64,000 nucleotides of DNA from NCBI GenBank assembly GCA_031417395.1, contig JANOVM010000055.1, positions 15,566-79,565 on the forward strand, given 5' to 3'. Numbering within the stretch: the first letter of the stretch is position 1; each line of letters opens with the position of its first letter. Below, in pieces: positions 27,578 to 38,800 of this stretch. Below the pieces are notes generated by a model. It ran no database searches, was not told where the DNA came from, and saw only the letters and a program-made list of their open reading frames with translations. Made by a program: the position numbers and the translations under genes. The stretch is from JADKIH01 sp031417395. Its GTDB lineage: Bacteria > Bacteroidota > Bacteroidia > AKYH767-A > 2013-40CM-41-45.

Positions 27578-29482
27578 ATGATAAAATCACTTTTTCGAAT
27601 TTTGTTAATATCCGCACTTTTACCCGGATGTGCCAGTTATCATATAAGAAGAGGGCATAAAATGTTTGACGATCTCGCTTATAATTCTGCAATTACTGAA
27701 TACCAAAAGGGTCTAAGCAAAAAGGAGTTCCCCAATGCACGAATAAAACTGGCGGAATGTTACAGAAAAATAAATGATTTGGCGAATGCCGAAGAGGCCT
27801 ACGCTAAAGCTGTACAGCTTCCGCAGGCCCAGCCTATACATAAACTTCATTATGCGCAAATACTAATGAGGAATGGTAAATACGAGCAGGCAAAAATTTA
27901 TTACGATCAGTATCTAAGTTCTGTGCCTTCTGATTCAGCAGTGAGAATGCTTCGATTAAGCTGCGATAGTATTGCTCAATGGATGGCTGACAGTATTCGC
28001 TATACCATACAAACTACTTCCTTAAATAGTGGTCAAAGTAATTTTTCTCCTGTTTGGTATAATAACGGTGTTGTTTTTACTTCCGACAGGAATAGTAAAG
28101 GTAAGACTTACGATTGGACAGGTCGCCCGTTTCTGGAATTGTATTATGCTAAAGGAAGTCCTGAGAAGGGATTTTCAACTCCTGTTCAACTGAATGGAGA
28201 TATCAATAATATGTACCACGACGGTCCGGGAACATTTTCACCAAAAGGAGATACGCTCTATTTCAACAGAAATAATGTTGTAAAAAGAAAGACCATACAA
28301 TCAAGCCGCCAGGAAATAAATATTAAAATTTGTCAGTCAATACGTAAAGATTCCTCTTGGGTAAATACAACGGACTTTAAGTATAATAACCCGGAATACA
28401 GCAATGGTCATCCTTCTCTGAGTAGTGACGGAAATAGTTTGTATTTCGTCAGCGATAAACCCTTTGGTTTCGGCGGTACAGATATTTACGTCTCGCATAA
28501 AGTGAATGGTGAATGGAGCGAGCCGGTTAATTTGGGCCCAAATGTTAATACTCCTTTTAATGAAATGTTTCCGACAATTTGGAAAGATACAGTTCTCTAT
28601 TTTAGTTCAGAAGGCCATAGTAATTTCGGAGGACTCGACATTTTTAAAAGTATTAAAAGTAATAACAACTGGTCTAAGGCCAGGAATGTCGGATACCCGT
28701 TGAATTCCAGTTTTGATGATTTCGGAATAGCACTCAACGATAGCGGAAACGGTGGTTTATTTTCAAGTAATCGAAATGTAAAATTTACTACCCTTGATAA
28801 TATTTATAGCTTTGTTAAAAACGAACTTAATTTCAACTTACAAGGGATCGCTGTTGATAAAGCAACACAGCTTCCTTTGGAGGGAGTCAAAGTTGAATTA
28901 ATGAATTTATCCACAAACAAGTTGTCGGAATTTGTTACCGGCCCTGATGGGGAATTTAATTTTAAACTCCCTGAAGAATCTGATTTTTCAATTGTTGGAA
29001 GCAAAGATTCTTACTTTACGAATACGGAGACTGTTAGTACAAAAGGTAAGAAAATTAGTGAGAATATGTTTGTAAAGCTTAAAATTGAATTTGAAAAAAT
29101 TATCATCAATAAGCCAATTGTACTGGAAAACATTTATTACGATCTTGATAAGTCTGAAATACGCCCGGATGCTGCAGCAGGACTTGATAAACTAGTAGTT
29201 ATTATGAAAGATAATCCGGGAATACGAATTGAACTCAGTTCTCATACAGACTCCCGTGCCGACGATCATTACAACGATGTTCTTTCTCAAAAAAGAGCTG
29301 ATGCGGCAGTTAAGTACATTGTAGCCAATGCTGTTAGCTCAGATCGAATTATTGCTAAAGGTTATGGTGAACATCAATTAATCAACAAATGCGCTAATGG
29401 TGTTGAATGCACTGAGGAAGAACATCAGCAAAACCGACGAACAGAATTTAAAGTCCTTTCTATGGAAGGAAATAAACCCTAA
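27578..29482 (+). CDS. PorE-like OmpA-family lipoprotein (TPR, beta-propeller, CRD, OmpA)
   Basis: 634 residues. Lipobox LLPGC with the lipidated Cys18. Order of domains: TPR-like helices (about 25-130: AITEYQKGLSKKEFPNARIK, ANAEEAYAKAVQL), a PD40/WD40-like beta-propeller (about 150-415: FTSDRNSKG, HPSLSSDGNSLYFVSDKP, YFSSEGHSNFGG), a carboxypeptidase regulatory-like domain (about 425-500: DKATQLPLEGVKVEL), and an OmpA peptidoglycan-binding domain (about 515-630: IYYDLDKSEIRPDAA, LSSHTDSRADDHYN, NRRTEFKVL). This is the domain order of Porphyromonas PorE, a periplasmic T9SS component tying the machinery to peptidoglycan. It follows the PorP/SprF gene by 44 bases. It may be a dedicated accessory of this cassette rather than the core PorE. 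Confidence 0.85.
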   Translation: MIKSLFRILLISALLPGCASYHIRRGHKMFDDLAYNSAITEYQKGLSKKEFPNARIKLAECYRKINDLANAEEAYAKAVQLPQAQPIHKLHYAQILMRNGKYEQAKIYYDQYLSSVPSDSAVRMLRLSCDSIAQWMADSIRYTIQTTSLNSGQSNFSPVWYNNGVVFTSDRNSKGKTYDWTGRPFLELYYAKGSPEKGFSTPVQLNGDINNMYHDGPGTFSPKGDTLYFNRNNVVKRKTIQSSRQEINIKICQSIRKDSSWVNTTDFKYNNPEYSNGHPSLSSDGNSLYFVSDKPFGFGGTDIYVSHKVNGEWSEPVNLGPNVNTPFNEMFPTIWKDTVLYFSSEGHSNFGGLDIFKSIKSNNNWSKARNVGYPLNSSFDDFGIALNDSGNGGLFSSNRNVKFTTLDNIYSFVKNELNFNLQGIAVDKATQLPLEGVKVELMNLSTNKLSEFVTGPDGEFNFKLPEESDFSIVGSKDSYFTNTETVSTKGKKISENMFVKLKIEFEKIIINKPIVLENIYYDLDKSEIRPDAAAGLDKLVVIMKDNPGIRIELSSHTDSRADDHYNDVLSQKRADAAVKYIVANAVSSDRIIAKGYGEHQLINKCANGVECTEEEHQQNRRTEFKVLSMEGNKP

Positions 29483-29508
29483 AGCCATATAGTAACCCAT
29501 AATTCCCC

Positions 29509-29540
29509 AAAGCAGGTCTTCACATAAAGTCCTGCTTTTT
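29509..29540 (+). terminator. Terminator after the PorE-like gene
   Basis: AAAGCAGG (29509-29516) pairs with CCTGCTTT (29531-29538) followed by T residues. It separates the cassette at 22762-29482 from the second giant gene, which therefore needs its own promoter or read-through. Confidence 0.8.
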
Positions 29541-29649
29541 TTGTTAATAGCCGTGTTGAAAAGGAAACCGAAAAATTATAAATAGATAGTAAATGATAGC
29601 GAAATTGCAAATGTAATTGACCGGAAAACAAATAATTGAAAAAGCTATT

Positions 29650-32600
29650 ATGTTTTATTATCGATTGGAATTCTTAAAAAAGTTTAGTTTGATTCTCTTT
29701 GGCAAGGCTTCTTTTCCTTCCGGGTTGTTCTTTTTTTTAATGAGTATGAGTTTACTTAACTCTAAAAGTACTTTTGCTACTCACTCAGCAGGAGCTGAAT
29801 TATCGTATACCTGGATCAGTGGAAATAACTTTGAAGTCAAAGCTTCATTTTTTCGTGATTGCGCCGGAGTTTCTGCACCCAATTCAATTTCTTTAAATGT
29901 AAAGTCGGCAAGCTGTGGAAAAAATATTGATTTTACATTAAACAAGGAAGCAGGTCCCATTCAGGAAATTACCTATCCATGTTATACCGTACAAACTAAA
30001 TGTACAAATTCCAGTTCACCCTATTTAGGATATCAGAAGTATGTGTATTCGAATATAATTACCCTTCCGCAACAATGTTCGGATTGGAATTTCAACTTCT
30101 TCATTTGTTGCCGTAATTGCGCAATCACTACTTTAAGCAATCCCTGCAACAATAACATGTATATAGAAGCGACATTGAATAATCTGATTGCACCAACGAA
30201 CAGTTCTCCTAAATTCACGAATGTTCCTGTCGCTTTCATTTGTGTAAATCAAACATCTACTTATAATCATGGTGTCATCGATTTGAATGGAGATTCACTG
30301 GTGTATTCGTTTATATCTCCCAGGACGTACAATACAGCAACAACTGCTACAGGAAATGTGATTTTTAATCCTGGGTTTTCATATACATCTCCCTTAACAG
30401 CTTCACCTGCCACAACAATAAATTCCATAAACGGTGATATTACAATGACTCCAACAGCACTCAATGAGATTGGAGCTACAGCAATTTTAGTCAGGGAATA
30501 CAGAAATGGTGCATTAATTGGAAGTGTAATACGGGATATGCAATTCATAACCATGAACTGTAATCCGAATATATTACCCGTTGCAAGCGGAATAAATGGT
30601 ACGGCCCAATTTTCAGCTACCGCTTGTCCCGGAATTCCTTTTTCTTTTACTGTCAACTCATCCGATGCCAACCCGGCCGACTCTGTTTTCATGACATGGA
30701 ACTCAGCTATTACAAATGCAACTTTTACAACAAGTTCTTCTACAAGGCCCACAGGAACATTTAGCTGGACTCCCTCCATTTCAGATGCTCGTTCACAGCC
30801 ATATTACTTTACTGTTACCGTGAGAGACAATGCCTGTCCTACAAATGGTTTACAAATTGTAAGCTTTTCGATTATAGTTCCAACATTGACGGCTTCAATT
30901 TCTTCTCCCCAGTTTAATGGTTACAATGTATCTTGTTTAAGTGGTGGAAATGGCAATGCAACTGCTACTCCAGGTGGAGGTACAGCTCCTTATACTTATA
31001 GTTGGAGTCCATCCGGACAAGTTACCCAGACTGCCATTAACTTAAATGCATTAACGTACAATGTTACTATTACGGATTCTAAAGGATGCACCAAAACAGC
31101 TTCCATATCGCTTACGCAGCCACCCACATCAGTTACTTCTGCAAGTAGTGCAACAACAAACGTAAGCTGCAATGGAGGAAACAATGGTTCTTCAACAATT
31201 TCAGGAAATGGAGGAATTGGTCCGTATACATATTTGTGGACACCCGGAGGACAAACTACTGCTGTTGCTACAGGTCTATCAGCATTAACCTATACTGCAA
31301 AAGTTACGGATCAAAATGGTTGCACATCCCAGCAAACTGTAATTATTTCTCAACCGACTTTATTAAATGCTTCCATTGCATCCTTTCAAAATGTTTCTTG
31401 TCAGGGAAACGCTAATGGAAGTATTCAAACGTCCTTTAGTGGAGGTACAGCACCCTATACACATAGTTGGTCTAATGGAGATACTACTGCGAATATTTCC
31501 GGCTTAACGCCCGGGTTGTATACAGATACAGTCCGGGATTCATTAGGGTGCACTAAAATTATTTCTCAAACAATTACACAACCCGGAAGTGCTGTAAGTA
31601 TTCCGAGTTCTTCTTTATCGGCAACAGATGTAAGCTGCAACGGAGGAAGTAATGGTACGGCTAACGTATTTCCTTCAGGCGGAACATTTCCCTATACTGT
31701 TAACTGGTCGAATGGTGATATAGGAAATAGTGCCGATTCGTTATCGGCAGGAATTTATAGTGTTCAAATAGTTGATGGTAACGGATGTACTTTTGATACT
31801 ACCATTCAAATCAACGAACCATTAAATCTTTCTTCATCTTTTTCAGGTGTTTCAATTGCCCCATCGGGAAGTAGCATTCATTGCAACGGTGATACCACAG
31901 GAAAAGCAAAAGCAGTTCCCAATGGCGGAACCAGTCCTTATTCTTATTCCTGGTCAAATGGATCGAATGTTGACTCGATATATAATGTTCCTGCAGGAAC
32001 ATATACTGTGCTTGTCACAGACAATAAAGGATGTACTTTTTCCGATACAATCATTCTTACAGAACCATCCATACTGAATGATTCATTGTTATTCCGAAAC
32101 GTCGGTTGTAAAGGCGAACCAAGCGGAGGGATACGAGCTGTTACGTATGGTGGTTCAACCCCTTATTCTTATATATGGAGCAACGGACCTGTAACGATCG
32201 ATACAATTGGTGATCTTCTCGCCGGGTTTTATCAGGTAACAATAACTGATACGAACAATTGCCAGATTACCGATACCATAACTATTCAGGAGCCCGATAC
32301 ACTTGTTCCGCTTATTTTGCCTGCTACATTTATAGGTGCTAACAATGTTAAATGTTATGGAGATTCATCCGGAAATGCAGTGGTTAATGTATTTGGCGGA
32401 ACCCGTCCCTTTACATATTTGTGGTCACAAAACAGTGTGGATAGTTTTGCGACGAATTTGAAGGCCGGTTTAATTTCAGTTCGTGTGGTCGATTCTAATG
32501 GATGTTCTATAATCAGGAATAAATTATTGACAGAACCGTCTCCGTTTTCGTATAGTCCGGTTGTGCATAATCCCGATTGCAATGGCGATTCTTCCGGTTA

Positions 32601-34464
32601 TATCGTTCTAAATACTTCCGGAAATACAATGCCTTATTCCTATTCCTGGTCAAACGGTATGACAACAGACTCTGTAGGCGGACTCTTTAGTGGTTCATAC
32701 AGCGTAATTATTCAGGATGCGAATTTATGTTCAGACACTTCAGGATTTATTCTTTCAGATTATGACCCTCTTACTGCAAACGCTGTACTTTCAAATTACC
32801 TTGGGTTTAATATCCATTGTATAAATGGATCAGACGGTTATATTGCTTTGCATCCTGCAGGTGGGGTAGGGGGGTATACTTATTCATGGAGTAATTTAGC
32901 CACTACAGATAGTATAAGCGGGCTTTCCGCCATGGCATATTCAGTTTCCATATTTGATACAAATAGCTGCAGACTGGATACATCTTTTAACTTAACTCAA
33001 CCTACTCAAATTACTCCTGTTCTTTCTTTTTCAGGTTATAATGGCGGAGTAAATATAAGTTGTAATGGTTATATAGATGGTCATGCTTATTCAACCGTTA
33101 GCGGTGGTGTTTCGCCTTATCAATATTTATGGTCTAATGGTGATGCCGTTGATTCTGCTTATGGTCTTAATGCAGGCTCTCATTCTTTAACAGTTAGGGA
33201 TAGCAATGGGTGCAGTGTTTCTGTACCGTTTATACTTAACGAGCCATCTCCTTTAGCTCTTCTTACCCTTCTTTCAAATTATAACGGCTATAATTTTAGT
33301 TGCTCAGGTGATTCTTCAGCTTGTATTACCTTAAATGTAAGCGGAGGCAATTCGCCGTACCAATTCATATGGAATATTCAAGATACAATAAATGCTTCTT
33401 CTATATGTAACGTTTTAGAAGATACAGTTTTGATTTCTATAGTTGACGCCAACGGCTGTCAAATCGATACATCAATCATACTTACAACCCCTCCGAAGAT
33501 TACTGAGAGCTCCGTTGTTTCGAATTATAATAATTTTGGAATTCAATGTTATGGATTGTCCAATGGGAATATAGATGTAACGGTAAATGGAGGAGTAGCA
33601 CCCTTAAATTTTGCCTGGTCCAATAGCAGCAATACGGAGGATTTATCAAATATTCCTGCAGGAAATTATAGTTTAATTATAACCGATGCCAATACCTGTT
33701 CAGACACTTTAAATTTTATATTAACAGAACCGCCTGCAATAACCAATAGCATTTCTATGACTAGTTCTACGTGTCAGTTAAGTAATGGAACGGCTCAGGT
33801 TACTATTACCGGCGGACTTTCGCCCTTTACTTATTTATGGTCAAATTCCGGTCAGACAAGCTCTACTGCTATTAATCTTTCAGGGGGCTTGCATACGGTA
33901 ATCATTTCCGATAGTATTGGGTGTATTAAAAGTGATTCTATTACTGTGACTGTTATTCCCGGTCTGGCTTTGAATTTTTCAGGGCTGGTAAATAATTATT
34001 GCAAAGACAGTACAAGCGGAAGGGTACAGATAAATGTTTCAGGAGGCTCAGCTCCTTACTCCTTCTTATGGTCAAACGGAGATACCACTTCAATGGCTAT
34101 GAATTTAGCCGAGGGATATATTCGGGTAGAAGTCACGGATGCTATTGGTTGCAATGAAATTGACTCAATAGAAATTTCAAATAGTACGGATTGTCAATTA
34201 CAATTACCAACTGCGTTTTCTCCAAATAACGATAGTAAGAACGATTATTATGAGATAAAAGGCTTGGCGCTTTACCCTGAAAATATTGTTAAAGTGTTTA
34301 ACCGCTGGGGGAATGAAGTATTTTCAAAAGAGAATTACAAAAATACAGATTGGTATGGACAAAATAATTCGGGCAAAGAGCTGCCGGATGGAACGTATTT
34401 TGTTATTTTCGAATCGAAGAACCCGGTGGTAAGTGTAAAATCATACGTACTAATCCAGCGATGA
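29650..34464 (+). CDS. Giant SprB-repeat surface protein with type B T9SS sorting domain (paralogue 2)
   Basis: 1604 residues from the ATG at 29650 (MFYYRLEFLKKFSLILFG); a TTG at 29617 would add 11 residues. Signal peptide ends near STFA. The N-terminal module (about 45-415: THSAGAELSYTWISGNNFEV, FFRDC, FICCRNCAITT, DLNGDSLVYSFI) is clearly homologous to that of paralogue 1. Fourteen SprB repeats (about 421-1513) of about 65-80 residues follow back to back, then CHU_C (about 1517-1604: LPTAFSPNNDSKNDYYEIKG, VFNRWGNEVFS). The last 90 residues of the two paralogues are very alike, so they probably use the same secretion and attachment partners. Repeat number differs twofold, as expected from repeat expansion. 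Convergent with the gene at 34507. Confidence 0.85.
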   Translation: MFYYRLEFLKKFSLILFGKASFPSGLFFFLMSMSLLNSKSTFATHSAGAELSYTWISGNNFEVKASFFRDCAGVSAPNSISLNVKSASCGKNIDFTLNKEAGPIQEITYPCYTVQTKCTNSSSPYLGYQKYVYSNIITLPQQCSDWNFNFFICCRNCAITTLSNPCNNNMYIEATLNNLIAPTNSSPKFTNVPVAFICVNQTSTYNHGVIDLNGDSLVYSFISPRTYNTATTATGNVIFNPGFSYTSPLTASPATTINSINGDITMTPTALNEIGATAILVREYRNGALIGSVIRDMQFITMNCNPNILPVASGINGTAQFSATACPGIPFSFTVNSSDANPADSVFMTWNSAITNATFTTSSSTRPTGTFSWTPSISDARSQPYYFTVTVRDNACPTNGLQIVSFSIIVPTLTASISSPQFNGYNVSCLSGGNGNATATPGGGTAPYTYSWSPSGQVTQTAINLNALTYNVTITDSKGCTKTASISLTQPPTSVTSASSATTNVSCNGGNNGSSTISGNGGIGPYTYLWTPGGQTTAVATGLSALTYTAKVTDQNGCTSQQTVIISQPTLLNASIASFQNVSCQGNANGSIQTSFSGGTAPYTHSWSNGDTTANISGLTPGLYTDTVRDSLGCTKIISQTITQPGSAVSIPSSSLSATDVSCNGGSNGTANVFPSGGTFPYTVNWSNGDIGNSADSLSAGIYSVQIVDGNGCTFDTTIQINEPLNLSSSFSGVSIAPSGSSIHCNGDTTGKAKAVPNGGTSPYSYSWSNGSNVDSIYNVPAGTYTVLVTDNKGCTFSDTIILTEPSILNDSLLFRNVGCKGEPSGGIRAVTYGGSTPYSYIWSNGPVTIDTIGDLLAGFYQVTITDTNNCQITDTITIQEPDTLVPLILPATFIGANNVKCYGDSSGNAVVNVFGGTRPFTYLWSQNSVDSFATNLKAGLISVRVVDSNGCSIIRNKLLTEPSPFSYSPVVHNPDCNGDSSGYIVLNTSGNTMPYSYSWSNGMTTDSVGGLFSGSYSVIIQDANLCSDTSGFILSDYDPLTANAVLSNYLGFNIHCINGSDGYIALHPAGGVGGYTYSWSNLATTDSISGLSAMAYSVSIFDTNSCRLDTSFNLTQPTQITPVLSFSGYNGGVNISCNGYIDGHAYSTVSGGVSPYQYLWSNGDAVDSAYGLNAGSHSLTVRDSNGCSVSVPFILNEPSPLALLTLLSNYNGYNFSCSGDSSACITLNVSGGNSPYQFIWNIQDTINASSICNVLEDTVLISIVDANGCQIDTSIILTTPPKITESSVVSNYNNFGIQCYGLSNGNIDVTVNGGVAPLNFAWSNSSNTEDLSNIPAGNYSLIITDANTCSDTLNFILTEPPAITNSISMTSSTCQLSNGTAQVTITGGLSPFTYLWSNSGQTSSTAINLSGGLHTVIISDSIGCIKSDSITVTVIPGLALNFSGLVNNYCKDSTSGRVQINVSGGSAPYSFLWSNGDTTSMAMNLAEGYIRVEVTDAIGCNEIDSIEISNSTDCQLQLPTAFSPNNDSKNDYYEIKGLALYPENIVKVFNRWGNEVFSKENYKNTDWYGQNNSGKELPDGTYFVIFESKNPVVSVKSYVLIQR

Positions 34465-34506
34465 AAATATTCTTAGCGATATTAAAACAAATTATATTTT
34501 AGTATT

Positions 34507-35856
34507 TCAACTACTCTTTACTATTCGCGTAGTTATTTTTTTATTGTCAAAAATCAGCGCTACAGTATAATTTCCGTTCTGTAGATCATGTTCGTCACGA
34601 AAGACATGAATATTTTTTCCTTGCGGTGCTTCGAAGGTTTCTGATTTAATGATTTTACCTCTTTCATTACTTATTTGCATCCAAACTCTTCCTGAAGCAG
34701 GCAGATAATATGCTATATCAAATGTGCGTTGAAAGGGAGATGGACTTACTCTTTCGATTGAAAAAGTTTTTTCCGTATTGAATTTTACTGCGGAGAGCTC
34801 GTGGGTAACAGATTTTTTATTTTTAAATGTTTGTCGTAAGCGATAATACGCAATTGGAGTAGTGGCCCTGGTTTTATCAAAATAAGTATATTCCTCATCG
34901 GCGCTGTCGGGGCGCGATTGGATATTTATTAGTGGAGTAAAATTTATACCATTAACAGATCTCTCTATTGTATAATAATCAACTTCCTTATTAACAGAGG
35001 ATGACCAATGTACTTTAGCTCCGCCATCTTTGGGTTCAACCATAAAATTAAGCAGAGTCTCTGCAAATGGAATAGCTGACCCTGAATTTCTAACCACCAG
35101 ATTATCGAATATTGCAATATCCGAACCTCCTCCATTCATATTACGACCAATTAGAATTTTGCCTCCGTTCTTCCAGGAAAGAGCGGTATTTTTCTCGTGT
35201 TGTCTCTGCCAAACTATTATGTTGTTTGCAAAAATCTCTGCTTTTCCTGTGGAAGGAGTGAATATGAATCTAAAGTTTCTGAAAACCAAATCGGCAGGAA
35301 TTTCATATTCGACATTCTCATTTACTGTTTCATTTTTCCCAAGATTGTTTTCTGTCCGGTAGCTTACACATAGAAATCCATCTCGCATACCGAAGTTGAA
35401 ATACTTTCCTCTGGAGAAAAAATCTCCCGAAGGTTCGTTTCTGCGAAAATCTATACTGATGTCAATGCCATCCTGATTGAATAATCCTTCTTTATCAATT
35501 TCAAGATCTATATTTTTCCCTTTACTACCTGCCGATAAACCTAATGTAGATGATCTGCCTACTGTTTTAGCATGTGCTTCTTTACTAACCTTTATTGCAT
35601 CAGGACCTAAGATAGATGCGGTAACCGGGTCTTTTTCCAAGGTAAATTCTGAAATTATTTCACCGTTATTTAAATTTGTTCCCCCGCCTTCTTCTTTACC
35701 TTCCCGGGCACGAATTTTAGTTTGATTAGTAAATTCAAGGTAAACCAATATTCCGGCAGTAAGTGTGAATATCATGGTGGTAACAGCAGCAACATACAGC
35801 AAACGTATGCGGACGCTCATTTTGTGATGAATACTTTGTTGTAACTTTTTTTTCAT
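34507..35856 (-). CDS. Membrane-anchored LamG-like protein with T9SS-type C-terminal domain
   Basis: 449 residues. The N-terminus is basic (MKKKLQQSIHHKMSVRIRLL) with one hydrophobic segment (YVAAVTTMIFTLTAGILVYL) and no evident cleavage site, so it looks like a signal anchor. Residues about 60-270 resemble a concanavalin A/LamG jelly roll (IDISIDFRR, FFSRGKYFNFGMRDGF, ILIGRNMNGGGSDIAIFDNL). Residues about 275-365 resemble a fibronectin-type unit common before T9SS tails (VHWSSSVNKEVDYYTIERS, YYRLRQT). The C-terminus (VSPSPFQRTFDIAYYL ... NGNYTVALIFDNKKITTRIVK) resembles a type A sorting domain. Third gene of a tight operon, 3 bases after the 1144-residue gene. Function unknown. Confidence 0.65.
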   Translation of the reverse strand: MKKKLQQSIHHKMSVRIRLLYVAAVTTMIFTLTAGILVYLEFTNQTKIRAREGKEEGGGTNLNNGEIISEFTLEKDPVTASILGPDAIKVSKEAHAKTVGRSSTLGLSAGSKGKNIDLEIDKEGLFNQDGIDISIDFRRNEPSGDFFSRGKYFNFGMRDGFLCVSYRTENNLGKNETVNENVEYEIPADLVFRNFRFIFTPSTGKAEIFANNIIVWQRQHEKNTALSWKNGGKILIGRNMNGGGSDIAIFDNLVVRNSGSAIPFAETLLNFMVEPKDGGAKVHWSSSVNKEVDYYTIERSVNGINFTPLINIQSRPDSADEEYTYFDKTRATTPIAYYRLRQTFKNKKSVTHELSAVKFNTEKTFSIERVSPSPFQRTFDIAYYLPASGRVWMQISNERGKIIKSETFEAPQGKNIHVFRDEHDLQNGNYTVALIFDNKKITTRIVKSS

Positions 35857-35859
35857 CTT

Positions 35860-38800
35860 TTATTGATTCTTTATTATTTTTTTGACTACTCTTTTACCGT
35901 TTCCGGAAATAGAAAGAAAGTAAATTCCTTTTTTTAAAAATCCTAAATCAAGACTGGCTTTTGATAATTCACCGTTTGTAGTTGATTCGTTTTGAATGAA
36001 TACTTCTTTCCCTTGTGAATCGGTGATTTGAATTGTAACAGCATCCTTCGAAGAATAACCAACCTCTATTTTATCAGCAAATGGATTTGGATTTATTGTT
36101 TGTAACAGGCTATTGGGTCCTGAATTCTTTTTTAACTTATTTAAGACCTTTGTTTCTGAATACGTTTGGCGATTTCCGCTTTCGTTTAATTTAATTCTAT
36201 AAAAGGAAGGGGTTTCATCCGATTCTTTATCAGAGTATCGATATCCACCGTTCGTCGTTTTTTCGGAATTCTGTGTTTCCCCTATGGTAAAAAAGTTTAT
36301 GCCGTCTTTACTTTTTTCAACTATATAACTTGCATCCGGGTTTTCATTATTTGTTTCCCAGCTAAGCAAAGCTTCTTCATTATTTTCTGTGACTTCAAAA
36401 GATTTTAGTATAAACTGTGATGGATTTGAGTCCGGGATAAGGATAAAGTCAGACCAACTGCTCGTATTATTTAGTGTGATTAACCCACAGTTATTATTTT
36501 TACTTTGACTGCTGCTGTTAAGGCTGTTCCATTGTGTACCGGACCATTGGAGTATTTTATAAGTACTCAATGACCAGTCTGTGTTAATGGAGTTTTCTCC
36601 TTCATAGAAAGTAAAACTTACATCGGCTGTTAACCCCGGCGCAGTTATGGTCCAGCAGCGTTTTACAGGATTCTGAACCTGATTAAATTTTGATTCGGAT
36701 TTCTGATCCCGGAAATTACCTGACTGCGAATTTGAAAGTGTAATCTTATGGGTATATATACCTATATCACTGCCAATACCGTCAGTCGGATTAATTGTAA
36801 CAGGAAGATATACTGTTGTTGAAATACCAAATGGAATTTCATGTTTACCTGAACTTAAACTTTTCCAGATAAAAAGGCTTCCCGAAGCCGCATCATTCCA
36901 TTCTCCTTCAATTATACCTTTCGTACGTTTTATTGCATTCGTTTTTCCATTTTCCAAAGTAAACGTGTTTTTGTTTAACTGAAGGATGCCATTTTCCAAT
37001 TCAAGGCGTGATCGAACAGTAACATGGTCGTTTAATCGTGCTGTAAAGTTATTTTTGTCGGATTTGATACGAAGAATACCATAAGACTTTCCTTCCTGAT
37101 TACTAAAAGACGAGCATCCTGTTACTACTTGTTTTTTCGTTCCATAATATTCAACTACACTTTCTTTGTCTAGATAATAATTAACTTTTTGATCAACAGC
37201 GGCATCATTTTTTCCATAAAAACCTTTCTCATTATTGAAGGAGATAGTTCCTGCCGAATCGACATTCATTGAACAAAATGAGAATTGATTATTGGAAGTT
37301 ATGGTCGAGTTCTTGAGAGAAATTTTACCTCCGGGATAAACATTCAGCATATTGTAATTCGAAGAAGTATGCGAGGAAACTTTCAGAGTACCATTATTTA
37401 GATACAATTCACAATTCGTATTTACAGTCTGAATTATTTGTTCCATCAAGGCACTTCCTTTTATCTCATAGACCAAGCGGCCTTGTTTCTCATAGTTTAA
37501 AAAACCAAAAAAGTAGGAAGTTCCTGCCCCGGCCCGTGTAAGTATTACATTTCCTGTTATTCTGCAGCTATCGCCTTTCAAGGCAATCACATGCTGGGCT
37601 CCAATAGTATTGTCGTCGTAATTAATTTTTCCCCCACTTACATCTAAGTTCCCTTTAATTACCAGTCGAACAACATCTGCCGTTGGAATTGTCATGTTTG
37701 AATGAAGTGATAGAAGTCCACCGGTTTGTTGATAGTTCCCGTTTACAAGAATTGAAGTTATTCCTGAGTTCCCTTTAAGAATGATTGATCCTGAAGTTAC
37801 ATTTATATTCTTGCCTATATAACAATTCAGTTGTCCGGAATTTTTGGATAGGGCAGTATGGCCCCCTTTCACAAGTAAATTTCCGCTTACAAGTAGTTCT
37901 GTTGTATGAGATGCTGAGGGTGTTCCATAATTGAAATTGTTGGTGCACCCATTTATTAATAAATCACCGGAAATGTTTATTGTCTCCGTTCCTGCCGATG
38001 CTGAACTTGTAAATTCAGCATTTTGATTTCCGTTTATTTCTAGGTAGCCACCGACATTCAGACTTAATTTGGCATTGTTGATGGATTGTCCGATGGATGT
38101 TATGCCATTGCCTCTGAATTTATCTGCAGCATTATTGAAATTTAAAACCAGGTTTTTATTCACCGTAATTGTATTGGTTTTGCCTGCATCATGACAGGCA
38201 CTTTGTCCCATAAAGATTCCACCTTTAAGAATAATATTATTAAAGATGGCTTTAAAAAATCCGGAATTAACAGTTGTTATATTATAGATAATTCTTGTAT
38301 CGCCTGTGTTTTGAATAAAATCTCCGTTTACCTGAAAATCAGCATTACCATTTGAAACACCTGCGATTCCTGAATTGTTTATGATTTTTACATTACCATT
38401 GTTGTAGAAGTTGCCGTTTATTTTTAAATTAATATTCCCATTTCCATCGTTTAAGCCGTAGAATTTCCCTCCATTATTGATTACTGAATTGGTTGTTAAA
38501 GTAAAAGCAGAGGGATGATTTCCATTGTGTGCAATAAAGGTGGAGTTTATGGAGGATAGAATAATTTGTCCAATTGATGTTGATGAAATGGCACCATTTT
38601 TATCAAGAGTAATCCATCCCTGGTCAATAGTCAGTGCACCTAGTATCAGATGAGATTCGAATTTGTTTTTTTGGTTCCATTCAGTAATTGAATTGTTACC
38701 ATCGGATATATTTATAGTAAGGTTTCCAAAATTACCTTTAACTACATCTCCAATAGGTATTGAATAGTTGTACCATTTTCGAATGATAAGTGTACTTGAA

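Noticed and set aside
30267..30779. 170-codon minus-strand frame
   Set aside because: Antisense to the giant SprB-repeat gene and caused by its composition; valine-rich with no signal or motif.
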